From positions 1 to 64,000 of the forward strand of contig CAIZLW010000244.1 of NCBI GenBank assembly GCA_903933915.1: a stretch of 64,000 bases of DNA, in the 5' to 3' direction. Made by a program: the position numbers and the translations under genes. The notes under the pieces are model-generated. The model was given only the letters and a program-made list of their open reading frames with translations, did no database searches and was not told the DNA's origin. Source of the stretch: an uncultured beta proteobacterium (GTDB taxonomy: Bacteria > Pseudomonadota > Gammaproteobacteria > Burkholderiales > SG8-41). Positions 58,059-64,000 of the stretch are shown here, one piece after another (position 1 is the stretch's first letter; each line of letters opens with the position of its first letter).

Positions 58059-59281
58059 GACTTGCGGTCCGCGCGTACCGCAAAAGCGGCGAGTGTTGCG
58101 CTGATCAGCGCGCCCACCGCCAGATAACCAAACATCGCCGTGTAGCTGCCGATGCTGCGATAGACCACAGCGAAAAGTGCAGGCCCGATGAGAATGCCGG
58201 CAAAAATCCATACCATCACGCCGCCGGTCGCAACGCTGACCATGCCTGGAGGACTCAGCCGCGCAATCTGTGCATGCATGACCCCGTTCCAGCCGTAGGC
58301 AACGACGCCGAACAGCGCGTAGAACAGTCCAAGCGCAAACGTCGGCCATGTCGTTGAAATGAATACGCTGCCCACACATCCAGCCGCCGCGGCGACGCTG
58401 GTCAGCGTCAGTATCGCTATGGCATTACCACTGCGATCGGCAATCCAGCCGAACGTCAGCCGGCCGGCCATGCCCGCAATCTGCACCAGAGAAAGCATCA
58501 CGCCTGCCGCCACCAGACTGTAACCGACGTCATGCACCAGCAGATTGACGGTGAACGTGCCCACACAGAGTTGCACCAGCGAGAAAAAAAACGCTGCAAT
58601 CCCCAGATAACGCAATGTCGGATACCGCCACAGCACAATCACGCCGGTCAGCAGATGGGTCTGGCCCGCAGCATGCGGGTCGCGGTCGTCGTCCCAGAAC
58701 CGCCGCCACCGCTCCAGTGCCAGTGCGGTCGCAATCGCATAAGCCAGTATCACCAGCAGCGGTACCTGCCAGCCAAAAGACAATGTCATTGTCGGCGCCA
58801 CCAGCGCGATCGCTGCCCAGCCCAGCGGCACGCCGGTCTGCTTGATCGAAAAAATCAGGTTGCGATGTTGCGAAGGACCAAAACGGAACAGCAGGTGCGC
58901 GGCGCCGGCAGCGGCCAGCGCATTGCTGGTGCCAATGCATAGCGCCGCCAGGGGCATCAGCCATAACTCGCCAGCCAGTGCTGCAATCATGCCCGCGGCC
59001 GACAGCCACAACGCAACCTGCATGGCCCGGCATGCCCCCCAGCGCAGGACCACGGGACCAACCATGCCGGAGGCCAACATGGCGGCGCCGAACAGCAGGC
59101 TGATCTGATAGCCCACGTAAGAAGCATCAATATCGAGCATGCGCGCAAGGTATGGCGCCATCACCGGAAAAATCGCAATCCCCATCGCCGACGCGATCTG
59201 CGCCGCAGTCGTGGCCAGCACAACGACTGCAACCGAAGGCTGCAGTCCGGAAACCGCACCCTGGGGTGCCGCCGGATTCAT
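58055..59281 (-). CDS. MFS transporter (tandem array, member 2)
   Basis: VAVVVLATTAAQIASAMGIAIFPVMAPYLARMLDIDASYVGYQISLLFGAAMLASG...RNLIFSIKQTGVPLGWAAIALVAP; 4-nt overlap with neighbour. Confidence 0.92.
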   Translation of the reverse strand: MNPAAPQGAVSGLQPSVAVVVLATTAAQIASAMGIAIFPVMAPYLARMLDIDASYVGYQISLLFGAAMLASGMVGPVVLRWGACRAMQVALWLSAAGMIAALAGELWLMPLAALCIGTSNALAAAGAAHLLFRFGPSQHRNLIFSIKQTGVPLGWAAIALVAPTMTLSFGWQVPLLVILAYAIATALALERWRRFWDDDRDPHAAGQTHLLTGVIVLWRYPTLRYLGIAAFFFSLVQLCVGTFTVNLLVHDVGYSLVAAGVMLSLVQIAGMAGRLTFGWIADRSGNAIAILTLTSVAAAAGCVGSVFISTTWPTFALGLFYALFGVVAYGWNGVMHAQIARLSPPGMVSVATGGVMVWIFAGILIGPALFAVVYRSIGSYTAMFGYLAVGALISATLAAFAVRADRKS

Positions 59282-60495
59282 GCGGTGCTCCGGCCGCGCG
59301 CTGCTGCGCGCTGCGCCAATACCAGCATTCCGAGCGCAGCCAAGGCCACGCCCGGAACCAGCAGAAAGGTCTTGCTGTAACTGCCAATGCCGCCATAAGC
59401 CGCAGCAAATGCGGCGGGACCGATCAGCACACCGGCAAATACAAAGAAAGTGGTTCCGGCGGCCACCACGCTGGCCATTCCCTGCGGGCTGAGTCGCGCG
59501 GCTTCCGCGTGAAATACGCCGTTCCAGCCCACCGCCGTGGCGCCAATGATGAAAAACAGCAGGTAAATCATCATCCGGTTCCAGCCCGGATCGAAATACA
59601 CCAGTACCAGCGTCGAGGCCAAAGTCACCAAGCAGATGATCATCAGCACGGTCAGGCTGCTGCCCAGTCGGTCGGCCAGCCAGCCCCAGCAGATGCGTGA
59701 CGCCGAACCGCCAACCTGCACCACCGACAGCAATACGCCCGCCTCCACCAAACCCAGTCCGCCCTCGGCCACCAGATAAATCACGGTAAAACTCAGTACG
59801 ATGCGCTGGATGCCGGAAAAAACCATCGCCACCAGGGAAATCCAGCGCAGGCTGCGCTGCCGCCAGACCAGCGGCACGCCGCCAAATGCGGCCTTTTTGC
59901 CGCCGCCGTCGCCGCGCTGGTCACTGTCCCAGTGCGCGCGATGACGCTGGATGACAACCAGCAACACGACAATCAGCGCCCCAACCACAAGCAGCGACCA
60001 GCGATATCCGAAATGCACGGCAATACCCGGCGCCGTCAGCGCGGTGATGACGCCGCCGACGGGCACACCGGTCTGTTTGATCGAGAACATGATGTTGCGT
60101 CGCTCGGGCGGCGTGTAAGTGACCAGCATATGGGCTGCAGCGGAATTGATCATGCCCATCCCGATCCCGATTGCGGCCGAACCGAACGCAATGGCCACAA
60201 CATCAGGCACTGCAAACAGGGCCATGCCCAAGCCGCAGCACAAAATCGACAACTGGGTGGCGCGGGCCCCGCCATAACGCAGAACAACATTGCCGCCGAT
60301 CATGGTCGCCAGTGTTGCCACGCCAAAAGTCAGACTCACCTGATAACCGATCAAAATCGGGCTGACGCCCAGCGCTTCGGCCAGTTTGGGCGCGATCGTG
60401 GGTAGCAGGATGTTCGACATCGCCACGATCATCTGGGCGATGGTCGCAACGGCAAGAACCGTCCAGGGGCCGGGCATGGCAACAGCTTTCATCAC
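59278..60495 (-). CDS. MFS transporter (tandem array, member 1)
   Basis: TVLAVATIAQMIVAMSNILLPTIAPKLAEALGVSPILIGYQVSLTFGVATLATM...RNIMFSIKQTGVPVGGVITALTAP; 4-nt overlap with neighbour. Confidence 0.92.
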   Translation of the reverse strand: MMKAVAMPGPWTVLAVATIAQMIVAMSNILLPTIAPKLAEALGVSPILIGYQVSLTFGVATLATMIGGNVVLRYGGARATQLSILCCGLGMALFAVPDVVAIAFGSAAIGIGMGMINSAAAHMLVTYTPPERRNIMFSIKQTGVPVGGVITALTAPGIAVHFGYRWSLLVVGALIVVLLVVIQRHRAHWDSDQRGDGGGKKAAFGGVPLVWRQRSLRWISLVAMVFSGIQRIVLSFTVIYLVAEGGLGLVEAGVLLSVVQVGGSASRICWGWLADRLGSSLTVLMIICLVTLASTLVLVYFDPGWNRMMIYLLFFIIGATAVGWNGVFHAEAARLSPQGMASVVAAGTTFFVFAGVLIGPAAFAAAYGGIGSYSKTFLLVPGVALAALGMLVLAQRAAARGRSTA

Positions 60496-60692
60496 GACCG
60501 GTCTTTTGAGGGAAAACTTAAATTCGGAGGAATACTGGCATTGTGGTGAGTGCGGCAGTCCGGCGCAAGGCGGGTTTTCACGATGCGGTCTTAAGGAACC
60601 GGCTGCGATGATTTCGCAACCTCGGAATGTCCGCGATAAACCCAGTGCCGTACCATTGACATGTCAGATATCAACTTCTAAGATTTCACAAA

Positions 60693-61388
60693 ATGGCCGC
60701 TACCGTCAAAACCATCCCCCTGCTCAGTGAGCGCGCGTATGAACGCGTGAAACACGACATCATCTGCTGCCTGTTCGCGCCGGGAAGCGAAATCTCCGAG
60801 GCCCGGTTGTGCGCCCAGTACAAACTGGGCAAGGCGCCGGTGCGCATGGCGCTGTCGCGTCTGGCCCATGACGGTCTGGTGCGCGCGATCCCGCGCCGCG
60901 GCTACATGGTCACCCCGGTCACGCTGAAAGACATCCAGGACGTTTTCGAACTGCGGCTGCTGCTGGAACCGCCGGCCGCGAGACTCGCCGCCGGCAAGGT
61001 GGATGCCAAACGCCTGCGCCTGCTCGACGAAATCTGCCGTGCTGGCTACCAGTCCGATGAACCCAAAAGCATCGCGCGCTTTCTGGAAGCCAACAAGGAA
61101 TTCCATGTGGCAATTGCGCAGGCGGCGGACAATACCCGCTTGGTGCATTCGATCGATCAGTTGCTCGACGAAATGACCCGACTGCTGCATCTGGGCCTCG
61201 GCGTGCGCAACCGGTCCCGGGAAATGCAGCACGAACATCGCACGCTGCTGCGCGCGCTGGTGCGCGGCGACGGCACGATGGCGGAACAGATCTGCCGCGA
61301 ACAGATTGAAACCGCCCGCGACATGGTGCTCAAAGCCATCATGAACAGCAGCGCCGTGATGAATTTTGCGCTCACCGCCGACGCCTGA
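60693..61388 (+). CDS. GntR family transcriptional regulator (FadR/FCD type)
   Basis: YERVKHDIICCLFAPGSEISEARLCAQYKLGKAPVRMALSRLAHDGLVRAIPRRGYMVTPVTLKDIQDVFELRLLLEP; FCD C-terminus. Confidence 0.95.
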   Translation: MAATVKTIPLLSERAYERVKHDIICCLFAPGSEISEARLCAQYKLGKAPVRMALSRLAHDGLVRAIPRRGYMVTPVTLKDIQDVFELRLLLEPPAARLAAGKVDAKRLRLLDEICRAGYQSDEPKSIARFLEANKEFHVAIAQAADNTRLVHSIDQLLDEMTRLLHLGLGVRNRSREMQHEHRTLLRALVRGDGTMAEQICREQIETARDMVLKAIMNSSAVMNFALTADA

Positions 61389-61390
61389 CC

Positions 61391-61891
61391 ATGCAAACGC
61401 CGCTGCAACAATTGGTCCATCGTCTTGACGCCGCGGTTGCCGCCCCGCAGGAGGGCCTGCCGGACGCCGTGACTGCCGCCCTGGGCGAGGCTGTAGCAGC
61501 CGGTGCATGGCTGTTGCCTGAACAACAGCGCGCCAGCCATGACCATTACGCCCGACACGTGATTTATGCCGACCCCGAAGACCGCTACACCATCGTCTCG
61601 ATTGCCTGGGGCAGCGGCCAGCAAAGCCCCATCCACGGACACCACACCTGGTGCGGCGTGGCGGTCTACCGTGGCACGGTGGTCGAAACGTTCTACGAAA
61701 CCGCCGGCAATAATGCCCCGCCCCGCGCACTGCGCAGCACGGTACGGTGGCCCGGCACACTGAGCTTTGATGCCGACCTCACCGGCGTGCACCGCATCGC
61801 CAATACCACACAGGATGTGGCGGTTTCCATTCATGTTTACGGCGTCGGCGGAGCACGCATCGCCACCGACGTCAACCGCGTTTTGGGTTAG
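61391..61891 (+). CDS. Cysteine dioxygenase-like (thiol dioxygenase, cupin) protein
   Basis: DRYTIVSIAWGSGQQSPIHGHHTWCGVAVYRGTVVETFYE...LTGVHRIANTTQDVAVSIHVYGVGGARIATDVNRVL. Confidence 0.85.
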   Translation: MQTPLQQLVHRLDAAVAAPQEGLPDAVTAALGEAVAAGAWLLPEQQRASHDHYARHVIYADPEDRYTIVSIAWGSGQQSPIHGHHTWCGVAVYRGTVVETFYETAGNNAPPRALRSTVRWPGTLSFDADLTGVHRIANTTQDVAVSIHVYGVGGARIATDVNRVLG

Positions 61892-61991
61892 GCGAATCGC
61901 GGATCAGGATTCATAATTACACTGTTGCCGAAGCGCACTCCGCGCTTGCCCCCGGCACAGCCTCACCAATATCACCCAACGGAGAAATGCA

Positions 61992-62996
61992 ATGAAAGCA
62001 GTCGTCCTTCGCGAACACGGCGGTCTCGACAAACTGGAATACGTGACCGACTTTCCCGATCCCACGGTCTGCGAAGGCCATGTCGTCATCCGGGTTAAAG
62101 CCACCTCGTTCAACTATCACGATGTATTCACGGTGCGCGGCATGCCCGGCATCAAGGTGCCGTTCCCGATGATCATCGGCCTTGACTTGGCCGGCGAAAT
62201 CCTCGAAGTCGGTGCCGGCGTCACGGGCTGGAAAGCTGGAGACCGCGTTCTGGTCAATCCGCTGAACAAGAAAAAAGGCCTGATGGGCGAAATGATGCAT
62301 GGCGGCCTCGCCGAAAAATGCCTGGTTTCCGCTGATCAGCTGATCAAGATGCCGGACAACGTCAGTTTTGAGCAGGCCGCTTCGCTGCCCGTGGCCTACG
62401 GCACCGCCCACCGCATGATCATCACCCACAACACCATCAAGAAGGGCGACAAGGTGCTGGTACTGGGCGCCAGCGGCGGGGTCGGCACCGGCTGTGTGCT
62501 GCTCGCCAAGATGCTCGGCGCGGAAGTCATTGCCTGTGCATCCAGCGCCGACAAGATCCAGCGCCTCAAGGACCTGGGCGCCGATCACGTGATCAACTAC
62601 AAGGAAACCGACTTCTCGAAGTGGGCTGTCGAGAAATTCGGCAAACCGCAGCGCCGTAACTATGAGGGCGGTGTCGACGTGGTGATCAACTTCACCGGCG
62701 GCGATACCTGGGCGCCGTCGCTGAAATGCGTCAAGCGCGGCGGCAAGATTCTGGTCTGCGGCGCCACTGCTGGCTACGACCCCAAGGAAGACCTGCGCTA
62801 CATCTGGAGCTTCGAACTCCAGGTCGTCGGCTCGAACAGTTTCTACGACGACAACCTGAAAGCACTAATGGATCTGATCCAGGAAGGCAAGATGAAGCCG
62901 GTGATCGACGAAGTGCTGCCGCTGGAAAAAGCCGCGCAGGGTCTGAAGCTGATCGAAGACCGCGAGGTCTTCGGCAAAGTCATCATCACCCCCTGA
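61992..62996 (+). CDS. MDR-family zinc-type alcohol dehydrogenase/quinone oxidoreductase
   Basis: MKAVVLREHGGLDKLEYVTDFPDPTVCEGHVVIRVKATSFNYHDVFTVRGMPGIKVPFPMIIGLDLAGEI; VLVLGASGGVGTGCVLLAKMLGAEVIAC. Confidence 0.93.
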   Translation: MKAVVLREHGGLDKLEYVTDFPDPTVCEGHVVIRVKATSFNYHDVFTVRGMPGIKVPFPMIIGLDLAGEILEVGAGVTGWKAGDRVLVNPLNKKKGLMGEMMHGGLAEKCLVSADQLIKMPDNVSFEQAASLPVAYGTAHRMIITHNTIKKGDKVLVLGASGGVGTGCVLLAKMLGAEVIACASSADKIQRLKDLGADHVINYKETDFSKWAVEKFGKPQRRNYEGGVDVVINFTGGDTWAPSLKCVKRGGKILVCGATAGYDPKEDLRYIWSFELQVVGSNSFYDDNLKALMDLIQEGKMKPVIDEVLPLEKAAQGLKLIEDREVFGKVIITP

Positions 62997-63006
62997 ACGG
63001 AAAATC

Positions 63007-64000
63007 ATGGCTGTTCCCCGTCCTGAACCACGGGGTTACCCAGGCAATCTGGGGACCCCGTTCAGCGCGCATGCCGACAGCACACGCGCCGCCCTGATCG
63101 ACCTGCGCGACCCCGGGTCAGCGCGGGAGCACAGCTTTGCCGGTCTCGATGCACAGGCTGATGCTGTTGCGCGCGGACTGATCCGCCGCGGCCTGAAGGC
63201 CGGCGACCGTATCTGCATCCTCTCACTGAACCGCACCGAGTTCGTCACCACCCTGCTCGGTGCGATGCGCGCCGGCGTGATTCCGGTACCGGTCAACATC
63301 AAGTTGGCCGCCGAAACCGTGCGCTACATTGCCGCTGATGCTGGCGCAAGGCTGGCCTTTTGCGAATCGGCATATTGTCATCTGCTTCCGCCTGAATTGC
63401 CCACAATCGCCTTTGATGGCAAGGATGCGTTCGCAGACTTTCTCGACGCCGGTCCGTTCACCCCGGTCGAGCCCGGCCCCGATACCATCGCCATCCAGCC
63501 CTATACCTCGGGCTCGACCGGAAAGCCCAAAGGCGTGCTGCTCAGCCATTACGGCCAGAACTGGAGCCGCCGGATACTGGCGCACACCCGCGGCACCCGC
63601 GAGCAGGACGTCATCCTCGTCGCCGCACCGCTTTATCACAAGAATGCGTTGAACGCGATCAAACAGGGCCTGACTGCCGGCGCCACCCTGGTGCTGATGC
63701 CGCAGTTCAATGTGGAACACTACATTGCAGCGATACAACGCTTTCACTGCACAGTGATTTCCGGCGTGCCGACGATGATCTCGATGCTGCTGGCGCGCAG
63801 GGATCTGCTCGCCAACACCGACACCACGTCGGTGCGCACGGTGATGATGGGCTCGGCGCCCTCCTCGCCGCAGTTGCTGGCCGATATACGCTTGCATTTC
63901 CCCAACGCCGAACCCCTGGTGGTCTACGGCGTGACCGAAGGCGGCCCGGTGCCGCTGGGACCGCATCCTGACAACAAACCGCGCCCGACGGGCTCCATCG
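63007..64000 (+). CDS. AMP-dependent acyl-CoA synthetase/ligase (3' truncated by window edge)
   Basis: Read-through ORF: LKAGDRICILSLNRTEFVTTLLGAMRAGVIPVPVNIKLAAETVRYI; IQPYTSGSTGKPKGVLLSHYGQNW (P-loop-like AMP-binding motif). Confidence 0.93.
   Translation, partial: MAVPRPEPRGYPGNLGTPFSAHADSTRAALIDLRDPGSAREHSFAGLDAQADAVARGLIRRGLKAGDRICILSLNRTEFVTTLLGAMRAGVIPVPVNIKLAAETVRYIAADAGARLAFCESAYCHLLPPELPTIAFDGKDAFADFLDAGPFTPVEPGPDTIAIQPYTSGSTGKPKGVLLSHYGQNWSRRILAHTRGTREQDVILVAAPLYHKNALNAIKQGLTAGATLVLMPQFNVEHYIAAIQRFHCTVISGVPTMISMLLARRDLLANTDTTSVRTVMMGSAPSSPQLLADIRLHFPNAEPLVVYGVTEGGPVPLGPHPDNKPRPTGSI

Noticed and set aside
60678-61834. Minus-strand ORFs 60678-61760 and 61157-61834
   Set aside because: Antisense to the GntR regulator and dioxygenase-like gene.
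1-64000. CRISPR arrays, rRNA operons, transposase genes, prophage genes
   Set aside because: None seen: no regularly spaced direct repeats with unique spacers, no rRNA signatures, no transposase- or phage-like ORFs.

Overview
This is a 64 kb GC-rich window from what is probably a betaproteobacterial (Burkholderiales-like) chromosome, judged from gene content. The left edge holds a truncated hsdM (type I R-M) and a tRNA-Arg(CCT). The rest is mostly catabolic and transport gene sets. These include seven Bug/TctC-type solute-binding proteins but only one tctBA pair, a fused 5-oxoprolinase/hydantoinase, two gamma-glutamyltransferase-family proteins, CoA-transferases, two cysteine-dioxygenase-like proteins, two TauE/SafE permeases, and five MFS transporters, three of them in a tandem overlapping array. 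Housekeeping genes (htpX, dtd, srkA) are also present. The most unusual signals are: (1) a dispersed ~30-nt AT-rich repeat family (consensus about CTTAAAAATAATTAATAAAAACAAATACTTA), always on the same strand as the flanking genes and at gene junctions, with one copy inside an ORF and one forming the N-terminus of another; (2) a perfect 35-bp tandem duplication that frameshifts a Ser/Thr kinase with a cyclic-nucleotide-binding domain; (3) a CoA-transferase alpha subunit split by a single in-frame TGA; (4) a 1083-aa protein with a ~550-600-aa coiled coil, a TM helix and an AsmA-like C-terminus, whose N-terminal domain resembles that of a nearby response regulator; (5) a CaiB - cysteine-dioxygenase-like - enoyl-CoA hydratase - oxidoreductase operon that may be an organosulfur (3-mercaptopropionate-like) pathway. 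All calls come from reading the sequence and provided translations; no database search was run.
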